From contig JAJKJG010000318.1 in the NCBI GenBank assembly GCA_021154065.1, forward strand, positions 1 to 10,510: a stretch of DNA of 10,510 bases, in the 5' to 3' direction. The translations under genes were made by a program, and so were the position numbers. Shown piece by piece: positions 1 to 6,212 of this stretch. Below the pieces are notes generated by a model, which had not been told where the DNA came from, did no database searches, and was given only the letters and a program-made list of their open reading frames with translations. Numbering within the stretch: the stretch's first letter is position 1; each line of letters starts with the position of its first letter. This stretch comes from Methylobacterium sp. Its GTDB lineage: Bacteria; Pseudomonadota; Alphaproteobacteria; Rhizobiales; Beijerinckiaceae.

Positions 1-260
1 CCAAGAACGACGGCTGGGTCGGCGCGAGCGGCACCAGCAGCGCGACGCCGCAGATCGCGGGCGTGGTCGCGCTGATGGTGGAAAAGGCCCGAAGCAAGAA
101 CCGCGTGCTCACCAACCAGGATGTCCGCCAGATCCTGCAAAGCACGGGCGTTCCGGTGCAGAAGGGCAACAACGCGCAGGGGTTTCCGGCGGTCGGGCAC
201 CCGAACGTGGCGGTCGGCCATGGGCTGGTCGATGCCACGGCGGCCCTTGCGCAAGTCTGA
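1..260 (+). CDS. S8 (subtilisin-like) serine peptidase, C-terminal end only
   Basis: The 3' end of an endopeptidase gene enters from the left edge in the frame beginning at base 3. Seen: GASGTSSATPQIAGVVALM, the subtilase motif GTSxATPxxAG around the catalytic serine. That serine is the S of GTS, encoded at about bases 36-38. It is followed by about 70 residues ending in VGHGLVDATAALAQV, the usual closing helix of the subtilase fold (GxGxVDAxxA). The catalytic Asp and His, any signal peptide and the start lie outside the window, so size and location in the cell cannot be judged. No extra domain follows the catalytic fold. The stop is at 258-260, and the next gene begins 100 bases downstream on the same strand; its product resembles a protease propeptide, which suggests a functional link. 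The family is secure and the substrate is unknown. Confidence 0.9.
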   Translation, partial: KNDGWVGASGTSSATPQIAGVVALMVEKARSKNRVLTNQDVRQILQSTGVPVQKGNNAQGFPAVGHPNVAVGHGLVDATAALAQV

Positions 261-292
261 GCGCGGAACCATCTTCCGCGCAGCGCGGTTCC
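261..292 (+). promoter_or_regulatory. Intercistronic hairpin after the peptidase stop codon
   Basis: Starting on the base after the stop codon, GCGCGGAA (261-268) and TTCCGCGC (274-281) form a perfect 8-bp stem with a 5-base loop. GGAACC (265-270) can instead pair with GGTTCC (287-292), so two mutually exclusive folds are possible. No T-run follows, so it is not a standard intrinsic terminator. It may protect the 3' end of the peptidase message or dampen read-through into the downstream gene; this role is inferred. Confidence 0.4.
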
Positions 293-360
293 ACCGAAAA
301 TCACGCCTTGGCCGACCGTCGTTGCGCCGCCCCGGCCGCGGCGGGAACAGGGAGAGACGG

Positions 361-645
361 ATGGATGTCTCCGCGACGATCAGCGTCAAGCCCACAGACA
401 GCGAGAAACCCGACCGCGCCAAGCTGGAGGAAGCCGCCCGTCTGCTCAAGGAAAGCGGCTTCGAGGTCACGCGCATCGGCCGCTATGGCGTCAGCGTGAC
501 CGGCAAGCAGGACGACTTCTCCCGCGTGCTCGGCGTTCAAGCCGCGCCCTACACGGCGATGGCGACTTCGGCCAAGCCGGCCCAGCGGGAACTCGGCGAC
601 CTGATCGATAAGGTCGAGGTGGCACCGAAGCCTCAGTTGTACTGA
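361..645 (+). CDS. 94-residue free-standing protease propeptide-like protein
   Basis: The start at 361 has a good Shine-Dalgarno (GGAGAG at 351-356). The open frame extends upstream to 121, but that part overlaps the peptidase gene and has no such signal. The product has a charged N-terminus (1-20), a helix-like stretch KLEEAARLLKESGF (about 21-34), then EVTRIGRYGVSVTGKQDDFSRVLGV (35-59), and an end with PAQRELGDLIDKVEVAP. This order, 'helix, Gf-x-V, strand, V-x-V-x-G, helix, F/L-G-V', resembles the ferredoxin-like activation domains of subtilases (I9) and kumamolisins (Pro-kumamolisin). Such domains act as folding chaperone and inhibitor and are normally fused to the protease. Here there is no signal peptide and no catalytic domain. 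The placement 100 bases after an S8 peptidase gene supports a chaperone or inhibitor acting in trans. The resemblance is judged by eye; the function is inferred. Confidence 0.65.
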   Translation: MDVSATISVKPTDSEKPDRAKLEEAARLLKESGFEVTRIGRYGVSVTGKQDDFSRVLGVQAAPYTAMATSAKPAQRELGDLIDKVEVAPKPQLY

Positions 646-783
646 GGTCCCTCGTCGCTCTCGGTAAAGCTCAGCGTAATCCGCTGCATCCCCGGTGGTG
701 TTTCTTCGTCGTCGCCCGCGCCAGCCACGATCTGCGTATGCCGCCCCCTTGCATGCTCCCGTTTTAGGTCTAGGCTTTTCCGC

Positions 784-817
784 CGCCGGGCGTTCATGTC
801 CGCCCGCCGGGCGTTCA
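784..817 (+). promoter_or_regulatory. 13-bp direct repeat with 21-bp period upstream of kgtP
   Basis: CGCCGGGCGTTCA occurs twice, at 784-796 and 805-817. The 21-base period puts both copies on the same helix face. The second copy ends 18 bases before the kgtP Shine-Dalgarno. Such spacing is typical of tandem regulator sites and fits control of dicarboxylate uptake. A local slip duplication of GC-rich sequence is the alternative. I see no convincing sigma-70 promoter; TTGCAT (749-754) with TAGGCT (771-776) is the best weak candidate. Confidence 0.4.
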
Positions 818-845
818 GCGGAGCAGACCGCAATCGGAGGCCGTC

Positions 846-2231
846 ATGTCAATCGCTTCGCAAACGGCCGTAAACCGCGTCGGACCGTCGGACTCCGCCG
901 ATCGCCGCCGCCGCATCGTCGCGATCGTGGGCGCCTCGTCGGGCAACCTCGTCGAGTGGTACGACTTCTACGCCTACGCGTTCACCTCGCTCTACTTCGC
1001 GCCGGCCTTCTTCCCGGCCGGTGACCCGACGAGCCAGCTCCTGGCGACGGCCGGGATCTTTGCGGTCGGCTTCTTCATGCGCCCGCTCGGCGGCTGGCTG
1101 TTCGGCTGGATCGCCGATCGGCACGGCCGGCGTAACTCGATGGTGATCTCGGTGCTCCTGATGTGCGCCGGCTCGCTCATGATTGCCGTGCTGCCGACCT
1201 ACGGGACAATCGGCGCCTTGGCTCCGATCCTGCTCCTCGTCGCGAGGCTCGCGCAGGGCCTCTCGGTCGGCGGCGAGTACGGCACCGCCGCGACCTACAT
1301 GAGCGAGATCGCGGGCAAGGGCCACCGCGGCTTCTACTCGTCCTTCCAGTACGTCACGCTGATCGGAGGGCAGCTGCTCGCGCTCCTCGTGCTGATGGTG
1401 CTGCAGCTGGCGCTGTCGACGGAGGCCCTGAGGGCCTGGGGCTGGCGCATCCCGTTCGTGATCGGCGCGCTCGCGGCCATCGTTGCCATGTATCTGCGGC
1501 GCTCGCTCGAGGAGACCGCCTCTGCAGAGAGCATGCACCGCAAGGAGGCGGGCTCGCTCGTCGAGCTCCTGCATCACAAGCGCGCGCTCATGCTCGTGCT
1601 TGCCTTCACCATGGGCGGGTCGCTCTATTTCTACACCTTCACGACCTACATGCAGAAATACCTCGTCAACACCGCGCATATGGATCCGAAGACGGTGAGC
1701 ACCGTCATGACCGGCGCGCTCGTGCTCTTCATGTGCATGCAGCCGGCCTTCGGCGCGCTCTCCGACCGGATCGGCCGCAAGAACAACATGATTGCCTTCG
1801 GGGCGCTGGCGGCGCTCGGCTCGGTGCCCATCCTCTACGCCGTCGGAAGCGCCGCAAGCGCGACTGCGGCCTGCGCCTATGTCCTCGTCGGTCTCGTTGT
1901 CGCCTCCTTCTACACCTCGATCAGCGGCGTGGTGAAAGCCGAGCTGTTCCCGCCCGAGGTGCGCGCGCTCGGCGTCGGCCTGCCCTATGCGCTCGCGAAC
2001 GCGATGTTCGGCGGCACGGCGGAATACGTCGCGCTGTCGCTCAAATCGGCCGGGCACGAGCCGCTCTTCTTTTGGTATGTGGCGGGCATGAGCGCGATCG
2101 CGCTCGTCGCCTCGCTGCTGATGCCCGACACCCGCATCTGGGGCTATCTCGATGGTACCGGGCACGTCGAGGACGCCCCGGTTCCCGGCCGCGACCCCAA
2201 CGACCCTCGCCGGCCTCGTGCTGCCCTCTGA
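846..2231 (+). CDS. kgtP: 2-oxoglutarate:H+ symporter (MFS, metabolite:H+ symporter family)
   Basis: A twelve-helix inner-membrane permease importing 2-oxoglutarate with protons for the TCA cycle. At 461 residues it is slightly longer than E. coli KgtP (about 432), mainly through a hydrophilic C-terminal tail (about 430-461). Features that match KgtP closely: [20 protein letters not shown] (26-45) in the first helix; the MFS cytoplasmic signature [10 protein letters not shown] (87-96) and its second-half copy [10 protein letters not shown] (303-312); [18 protein letters not shown] (137-154); [18 protein letters not shown] (165-182); [16 protein letters not shown] (262-277); and [16 protein letters not shown] with [20 protein letters not shown] (354-390). 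The start at 846 has GGAGG at 836-840. It is apparently monocistronic, with nothing coding for about 300 bases downstream. The assignment rests on this long similarity; proline or sugar-acid relatives lack the same block pattern. Confidence 0.9.
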   Translation: MSIASQTAVNRVGPSDSADRRRRIVAIVGASSGNLVEWYDFYAYAFTSLYFAPAFFPAGDPTSQLLATAGIFAVGFFMRPLGGWLFGWIADRHGRRNSMVISVLLMCAGSLMIAVLPTYGTIGALAPILLLVARLAQGLSVGGEYGTAATYMSEIAGKGHRGFYSSFQYVTLIGGQLLALLVLMVLQLALSTEALRAWGWRIPFVIGALAAIVAMYLRRSLEETASAESMHRKEAGSLVELLHHKRALMLVLAFTMGGSLYFYTFTTYMQKYLVNTAHMDPKTVSTVMTGALVLFMCMQPAFGALSDRIGRKNNMIAFGALAALGSVPILYAVGSAASATAACAYVLVGLVVASFYTSISGVVKAELFPPEVRALGVGLPYALANAMFGGTAEYVALSLKSAGHEPLFFWYVAGMSAIALVASLLMPDTRIWGYLDGTGHVEDAPVPGRDPNDPRRPRAAL

Positions 2232-2430
2232 CTGCGCGATGCTGTTTTCGCGACCGCGCCGGGCGAGGCCGAGAAGGCCAAGGGAATAAAATATTCCATC
2301 GAGATCGACGGGGAATTTGCCCAACCGATCTCGCTCGAAGTTCTCAGCATAGGGGCATCATGTTCGGCGCCAGCAACGAGGACCAATCAACGAAGCCGTA
2401 AAGACCGCGTTCTCCATCTCCAAGTCGACG
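2232..2430. other. Non-coding stretch downstream of kgtP
   Basis: Together with the repeat element and gene remnant that follow, this makes almost 500 bases without an intact gene. I see no credible frame with a ribosome binding site. A small AT-rich palindrome, GGAATA-AAA-TATTCC (2283-2297), stands out against the GC-rich surroundings but has no clear partner gene. No terminator with a T-run is visible after kgtP. Confidence 0.5.
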
Positions 2431-2535
2431 CTAGAGCGCGATGACTTCTCTTCGAGTCGTCATCCCTCTCTACCTCTTTGTTTGAGCATGATCTTTTCCG
2501 AAAACCGGTAGCCACTTTTCGGGATCATGCTTTAG
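2431..2535. repeat. Rhizobial-type mosaic intergenic repeat (two palindromes)
   Basis: Two linked inverted repeats span about 105 bases. The first has GATGAC (2440-2445) pairing with GTCATC (2459-2464). The second is longer: AGCATGATC (2485-2493) with GATCATGCT (2523-2531), and CCGAAAA (2498-2504) with TTTTCGG (2516-2522). Sequences with this core, AGCATGATC...CCGAAAACCGG...CCACTTTTCGG...GATCATGCT, are familiar from many intergenic sites in Bradyrhizobium and other Hyphomicrobiales (RIME-like elements). It lies between converging kgtP and the minus-strand genes, where it could also act as a two-way transcription stop. The match to a named family is from memory; the palindromes are seen directly. 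Confidence 0.75.
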
Positions 2536-2547
2536 CTGGTCCATTGC

Positions 2548-2707
2548 TCACGCCGGCTTCCAGCCCTCGGGCACGCGCGGCTTGTCGATCCCTGTCGCCT
2601 CGCATAGCGCGTCGACGATCGCGGAGAAGTCCGCGGCCCCATACCCCCGCGGCCCGAGCGACAGAGAACATCTCCTGTGCGGCGTGTGCCGAGGAAACTA
2701 GCCGTCC
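2548..2707 (-). pseudogene. C-terminal remnant of an NAD(P)-dependent beta-hydroxyacid dehydrogenase, frameshifted
   Basis: Read on the minus strand, one frame gives LVSSAHAAQEMFSVARAAG (about 2701-2645). The frame one base away continues YGAADFSAIVDALCEATGID and then KPRVPEGWKPA with a stop at 2548-2550. Removing one C from the run at 2644-2648 joins them into a continuous tail ending ARAAG-YGAADFSAI. That is the characteristic C-terminal helix of 3-hydroxyisobutyrate dehydrogenase-type enzymes (A-x-x-G-x-G-x-x-D-x-S-A). Only about 50 of the roughly 290 residues remain; the NAD-binding Rossmann domain and catalytic lysine are absent. The homology stops against the stop codon of the beta-propeller gene (2729), so the break point is probably there. 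It is too short and has no start, so it is not functional. The family call is from motif recognition by eye. Confidence 0.7.
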
Positions 2708-2728
2708 CTCGCTGGCGCCTCCGTCGCG

Positions 2729-5119
2729 CTACAGCCACTCGATCTTGAGGATCGGGTGCAGCTCGATGCCGTTCAGCGGCGAGGCGCCGGTGGCACCATG
2801 GATGCGGTCGAAGAACCCGACGCCGGTTATGCGCGCGGCGGTTGGCTTCACCTTCGCCTCGAAGGTCGGCATCTCCAGGGCTTCCTCCAGCGGCGTGCGG
2901 AACGAGACCGGCAGCCTCTCCATGGCCATCGGCTGCATCAGGGACTGATCGTCGCTGACGGCGTCGCGCGGCACCAGCGTGTCGTTGAGCTGCACGAAGT
3001 CCTGCGGCGACAGCGGCGAAATCAGCTTGTCGTCGACCGCCCGTCTGACGTCCTTGATGTTCTGCAGCCACGGCGCGGCGGCGTCGATGAAGGGCGGACG
3101 CGGCGTCGGCACTTCGCCGACCATCATCTTGCCGCTCGCCCCTTGAAGGACAAGATGATAATCGCCGTCCTTCTCCAGCTTGACGCCGATCACGTCGCAT
3201 TCGATGCGCCACACCGTGAACTCTACGGGCCCGCGCCGGCGTTCCTGATATTTCGGGAAGAGGCTGGTCGGCGGGCGCATGTCCGCCGGCCGGCCGATCA
3301 GGTTAAGCTCCTCGATCGTCGTCTCGACGATGCCGGTGGCGAGCTTCTGGCCGCCGATAAAATTCTTGCCGACAAGCGCAATGTCGCGATCGGTGCCGGT
3401 CTTGATCGACCAGCGCTCCACGCCGGGCTTGGTGACCATCTTCAGCCCAACGACCATCTCGTGGTCGGCCGGCAGGGCCTGTTGCCCCTCGGCGACGCAC
3501 GCCGCCTTGACCGCCACCGCGACCGCCACCGGCACCGCGGCGAGCGTGTTGACGTCGCCGAACGGCGCCTTGAGGTCGTCGATCCCTGGAGGTGGCGGCG
3601 GCGGAGGCGCCACCGGCGGGATGCCTATGGCTCCTGCGCCATCGCGCGCGCGTCCGAACGTCACGAAGCGCGGGGTGACGTCGCGGTTCGATCCATTGCC
3701 CGGCCCCTTCATCGTGTAGCCGGTGGCGGCGAACAGCTTGGCGCCGGGATGCACGGGCCGCACCGTCAGGTAGTCGCCCCATTCCCCCTTGCCCGTCGAG
3801 GGATCGCCGATCGGGCTGCGCTCGCCATTGGCGACGATCAGGTGTTTTTGGGAACCGGTTAGGAATCCCACGACATGGCTCGGGAACTGCTGAGCGCCGC
3901 CGATCATGTAGGAGATGCCAATCTCGCCGTCTGCATTGGTCGAAAGCGCGCCGTAGCAGGTGGCGGAGTTGGCATCGAACACGTTGACGTTATCGATCAG
4001 CGTAAAGTTGGGAAGGCCGATCCTGGCGATCTGGATGAAGGGGCGCGCCCTTCGGTTGGACCTGGCGTCGACGCTCCAGGCAAACCACAGCTCGTTCGCG
4101 GAACGCGTGGCGCCGGTGATGCGGGGGTCGGCACGATCCAGCCACCTGCGGCCGTCTGGCGTGCGCGAGATGTAGCCGTTGCCGCCCAGCCAGCGCGCCA
4201 CCGCAACCTGCGTCTTGGTGGGAGCCGCCGCATTCTCGGGCCAGGCAAAGACGGCGAGCGTGCTGGTGTCCTGATGGGCGGCGAAATAGCCGACATTGCC
4301 GGTGTTCTGCGCGACGCGGAAGCTCTGCAGCTCCATCGAGACGAAATGGGTCTCTGATGGCTTGCCGGCACGGATGCTGGCCAGGCTGATGCGCACGACC
4401 GCCGAGCCGACGTCGTTGGCTGCGAAAACGTTCGTGGTCATATAGAGATGGTTCTGGCCGATCGCGAGGTCAGGAAAGTCGAGGAAGGCGCCGGGCACGC
4501 CGAGCATGGCTGTCGTTATGTCGAACACCTTCCAGCGGCCCCTTGCGACATCGGCGGTCTCGGCGAACGCCAGCCGCTGGATGTTGTCGCCCGCCTCCGG
4601 ACCGTACTGCAGCAGCCACACGAACATGTCCAACTCAGGCACGTACTGGACGACCTGGTCGCAGCAGAAGCGGATGTTGGGGCCCGGCCGCGGAAACGCG
4701 CTTTCCGGATCCATGTACTGGAAGGTCGCGCCGCCGTCGGTGGAAACCGCGGCGTACCAGTTGCCGGTGTAGACCACGACGTCGCCGTTGATCGCGCAGC
4801 TCGGCTCGCCGACGTTGGATGCGGTGCTGTTGGTCGCCGGGCCGGTCAGCTCGGTGTTGCGCAACAGCTTTATCTCGTCGCCTGCGGCGCGCGCCGCCAT
4901 GAAGGCAGGCGCCAGCTGGATCTCCTTCGATACGCTGAAAACGTTGCGCTCGGCGCCCTCCCTGATCAGCGGCAGCAGATGCCGGGGATGAATCCGCTTC
5001 GGCCTCTCGATCGCGGGCGGGGTCTCAAGCAGCGGAACTGCCTCCACCGGCAATCGTCCGGCCGCGGCGGCACGCGTGCCTCTGCCTGAACCTCCGCGGC
5101 TCCTGCTTGCCTTGGCCAT
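2729..5119 (-). CDS. Two-domain protein: sialidase-like beta-propeller plus C-terminal GVGFFD/ELHP domain
   Basis: A 796-residue product from the start at 5119, chosen because GGAGGG lies 5 bases upstream; the open frame extends to 5164 without a usable site. Residues 1-35 are basic and Ala/Gly-rich, not a classical signal peptide. About 80-490 look like a sialidase/BNR-type propeller: an Asp-box AVSTDGGATFQYMD (124-137), NIRFCCDQVVQYVPELDMFV with an unusual CC pair (148-167), and repeated strand-turn units such as FLDFPDLAIGQNHLYMTTNV. A proline-rich linker (PPVAPPPPPPPG, 501-512) leads to a second domain with WRIECDVIGVKLEKDGDYHL (637-656) and RITGVGFFDRIHG...NGIELHPILKIEW near the end. That C-terminal pattern occurs in other uncharacterised bacterial proteins. 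No catalytic sialidase residues can be assigned, so no activity is claimed. A secreted or surface binding role is inferred from the architecture. Confidence 0.75.
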   Translation of the reverse strand: MAKASRSRGGSGRGTRAAAAGRLPVEAVPLLETPPAIERPKRIHPRHLLPLIREGAERNVFSVSKEIQLAPAFMAARAAGDEIKLLRNTELTGPATNSTASNVGEPSCAINGDVVVYTGNWYAAVSTDGGATFQYMDPESAFPRPGPNIRFCCDQVVQYVPELDMFVWLLQYGPEAGDNIQRLAFAETADVARGRWKVFDITTAMLGVPGAFLDFPDLAIGQNHLYMTTNVFAANDVGSAVVRISLASIRAGKPSETHFVSMELQSFRVAQNTGNVGYFAAHQDTSTLAVFAWPENAAAPTKTQVAVARWLGGNGYISRTPDGRRWLDRADPRITGATRSANELWFAWSVDARSNRRARPFIQIARIGLPNFTLIDNVNVFDANSATCYGALSTNADGEIGISYMIGGAQQFPSHVVGFLTGSQKHLIVANGERSPIGDPSTGKGEWGDYLTVRPVHPGAKLFAATGYTMKGPGNGSNRDVTPRFVTFGRARDGAGAIGIPPVAPPPPPPPGIDDLKAPFGDVNTLAAVPVAVAVAVKAACVAEGQQALPADHEMVVGLKMVTKPGVERWSIKTGTDRDIALVGKNFIGGQKLATGIVETTIEELNLIGRPADMRPPTSLFPKYQERRRGPVEFTVWRIECDVIGVKLEKDGDYHLVLQGASGKMMVGEVPTPRPPFIDAAAPWLQNIKDVRRAVDDKLISPLSPQDFVQLNDTLVPRDAVSDDQSLMQPMAMERLPVSFRTPLEEALEMPTFEAKVKPTAARITGVGFFDRIHGATGASPLNGIELHPILKIEWL

Positions 5120-5124
5120 CTCGT

Positions 5125-5130
5125 CCCTCC
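5125..5130 (-). promoter_or_regulatory. Shine-Dalgarno fixing the beta-propeller start at 5119
   Basis: On the minus strand GGAGGG stands five bases before the ATG at 5119-5117. The in-frame ATG 45 bases upstream (5164) is preceded by sequence without a purine-rich motif, so the shorter product is preferred. Confidence 0.7.
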
Positions 5131-5248
5131 ATTCGGCTGCTGCGCTGCCCGGACGACGCGCCATGGCCAGCGTCAGCGGTTCGTAAATCTCCGCGGGGGC
5201 CTATTCGGTAGGCTGCAACGCTTCTGCTGGCGCTCTCCCTTCAGGCTT

Positions 5249-5449
5249 TCATTTCTTGTCGGGAACCGGCGGTAGCGGTCGGCGCTGGTGAATGGACCGC
5301 TCTTCGCTCGGCGGCGGAGGCATCGGCTGCAGCGGCACGTGATGCTCGCCCAGTGGGCGCAACGGCTCGGGCTTGCTCGTCCCCGGCTTGCCGTCGACGC
5401 GCGCCTGGCCGGGATCGCCTTTTGAATCCTTCGAACCCTTGTCGGGCAT
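5249..5449 (-). CDS. Proline- and charge-rich 66-residue protein, function unknown
   Basis: The minus-strand frame starts with ATG at 5449 behind a very strong Shine-Dalgarno (AGGAGGT, 5 bases upstream), which is the main reason to accept it. The product is almost free of hydrophobic segments. Residues 1-28 are Lys/Gly/Asp-rich (MPDKGSKDSKGDPGQARVDG), then come Pro-rich stretches including MPPPPSEE (43-50) and LPPVPDKK at the end. It has no cysteine and is predicted to be disordered. It starts 74 bases after the stop of the 44-residue gene and ends 129 bases before the beta-propeller start, all on the same strand, so a joint transcript is possible. I do not recognise a family and no function can be given. 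Confidence 0.6.
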   Translation of the reverse strand: MPDKGSKDSKGDPGQARVDGKPGTSKPEPLRPLGEHHVPLQPMPPPPSEERSIHQRRPLPPVPDKK

Positions 5450-5523
5450 GGCGGACCTCCTGTTCGCTGGAGGGGCCGATAGCGCCCGGGTGGCGGGACC
5501 GCCGCGTCTATCCGAAAGGCGCC

Positions 5524-5658
5524 TCAGCCGGACCTTGCGCGCTTCCAGGCCACCATCACAAGGCCCGCGATCGCGATAGGGACCATGATCAGCGCCGCCT
5601 CGAGGGAGCCGGAACCGCCGTCAGGTGATATGCCGAAAATTCGCTCGATGAAGTCCAT
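5524..5658 (-). CDS. 44-residue single-span membrane protein
   Basis: A short minus-strand gene, easily missed by ORF finders with a length cut-off. The start at 5658 has GAGGA seven bases upstream on the minus strand (within 5661-5670). The product begins MDFIERIFGISPDGGSGSLE, an amphipathic start with a Gly/Ser/Asp turn. A hydrophobic segment follows, about residues 21-38 (AALIMVPIAIAGLVMVAW), then the basic tail KRARSG. The positive-inside rule predicts N-out/C-in insertion in the inner membrane. Small proteins of this plan (MDF-ER-FGISPDGGSG followed by one helix) are, from memory, common in Hyphomicrobiales and have no known role. The leading gene of the minus-strand group 5658-2729. Good start signal, clean membrane segment and sensible composition support it as real. 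Confidence 0.7.
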   Translation of the reverse strand: MDFIERIFGISPDGGSGSLEAALIMVPIAIAGLVMVAWKRARSG

Positions 5659-5970
5659 GACCTATCCTCGCAGATATAGTCGACTAATCGACAGTATTGA
5701 CCCTTAACTTGAGTTCATACTCAACTTCCAGTGCACACATTCACCTGGTGGGTCTGAAATTCGAAGCAGCATCGCTGTTAAGCTGACATCCAGCCGATGG
5801 CCACCCTGTCGAGCCTTAGACTGCCGCTATTCACGGGCATTGGCAAGGCCGAGCATGACGATGTGGGTTCCCACGCACCAAAGTCGGTGACAAGGAGCGC
5901 CTGCAGCGCGAGGGATGCCTCCTGATCCGAACTCGGCTTCGAGGAATTGAGCCTTCTCGCGCTGACTGCG
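5659..5970. other. Gene-poor region between the small membrane protein and tRNA-Tyr
   Basis: I find no supported gene here. The one long minus-strand frame (5778-6272) runs straight through the tRNA and is rejected. The part next to 5658 is AT-richer than the rest of the window and is the likely promoter region of the minus-strand group. It holds a perfect palindrome TAGTCGACTA (5677-5686) and a near-perfect one with TTGAGT and ACTCAA arms (5709-5714 and 5719-5724), both possible regulator sites. GTGGG-TT-CCCAC (5863-5874) is a short hairpin without a T-run. No clear terminator for the tRNA is visible. Confidence 0.45.
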
Positions 5971-6056
5971 TGGTGGGGGAAGTAGGACTCGAACCTACGA
6001 AGGCATAAGCCAGCGGATTTACAGTCCGCCCCCTTTGCCGCTCGGGACATTCCCCC
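5971..6056 (-). tRNA. tRNA-Tyr (GTA anticodon)
   Basis: An 86-base minus-strand tRNA with encoded CCA (5971-5973). The acceptor stem GGGGGAA pairs perfectly with TTCCCCC. The anticodon stem GCGGA/TCCGC encloses the loop CTGTAAA with anticodon GTA at 6022-6020. The T-arm is GTAGG-TTCGAGT-CCTAC. A long variable arm (class II) is present, as expected for bacterial tRNA-Tyr. It delivers tyrosine at UAU and UAC codons. It is divergent from rlmB, and its own promoter is visible upstream (6099-6127). Confidence 0.97.
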
Positions 6057-6098
6057 GTCGCGAACGCCTGGCGAAGGGCCGGCGATTGCGAGGGCGCT

Positions 6099-6127
6099 CT
6101 TATGGTGAGCGGCCTCGGCAGTGTCAA
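6099..6127 (-). promoter_or_regulatory. Sigma-70 promoter of tRNA-Tyr
   Basis: On the minus strand TTGACA (6127-6122) is followed after exactly 17 bases by CATAAG (6104-6099). The -35 box is perfect and the -10 box is acceptable for an alphaproteobacterium. Transcription would begin around 6092, leaving a leader of about 36 bases before the mature tRNA at 6056. Confidence 0.75.
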
Positions 6128-6188
6128 CCGAAGCGCCCGCCGGCGGCGATGGGCCAGGGATATAGGAAAGCCGCGCCTGTCCTTGCCA

Positions 6189-6210
6189 CGCGTCTCCTTG
6201 TAGAGACGCG
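6189..6210 (+). promoter_or_regulatory. Hairpin abutting the rlmB start codon
   Basis: CGCGTCTC (6189-6196) and GAGACGCG (6203-6210) form a perfect 8-bp stem with the 6-base loop CTTGTA. It ends two bases before the ATG at 6213. The only purine-rich stretch that could act as ribosome binding site (GAGACGCGGG) is the right arm of the stem, so the structure could limit translation. A regulatory role is inferred. Confidence 0.45.
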
Positions 6211-6212
6211 GG

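Noticed and set aside
265..289. Possible second EcfG promoter (GGAAC-N16-CGGT)
   Set aside because: The -10 element is CGGT, not CGTT, and the GGAAC is part of a perfect hairpin arm.
849..2324. Long minus-strand open frame (491 codons) opposite kgtP
   Set aside because: Antisense shadow of a GC-rich gene: composition is Arg/Glu/His-rich low-complexity, no ribosome binding site, and the plus strand encodes a full KgtP.
2532..3212. Minus-strand open frame of 226 codons overlapping the beta-propeller gene end
   Set aside because: Arg-rich shadow frame; the real signals there are the propeller gene's C-terminus and the dehydrogenase remnant in other frames.
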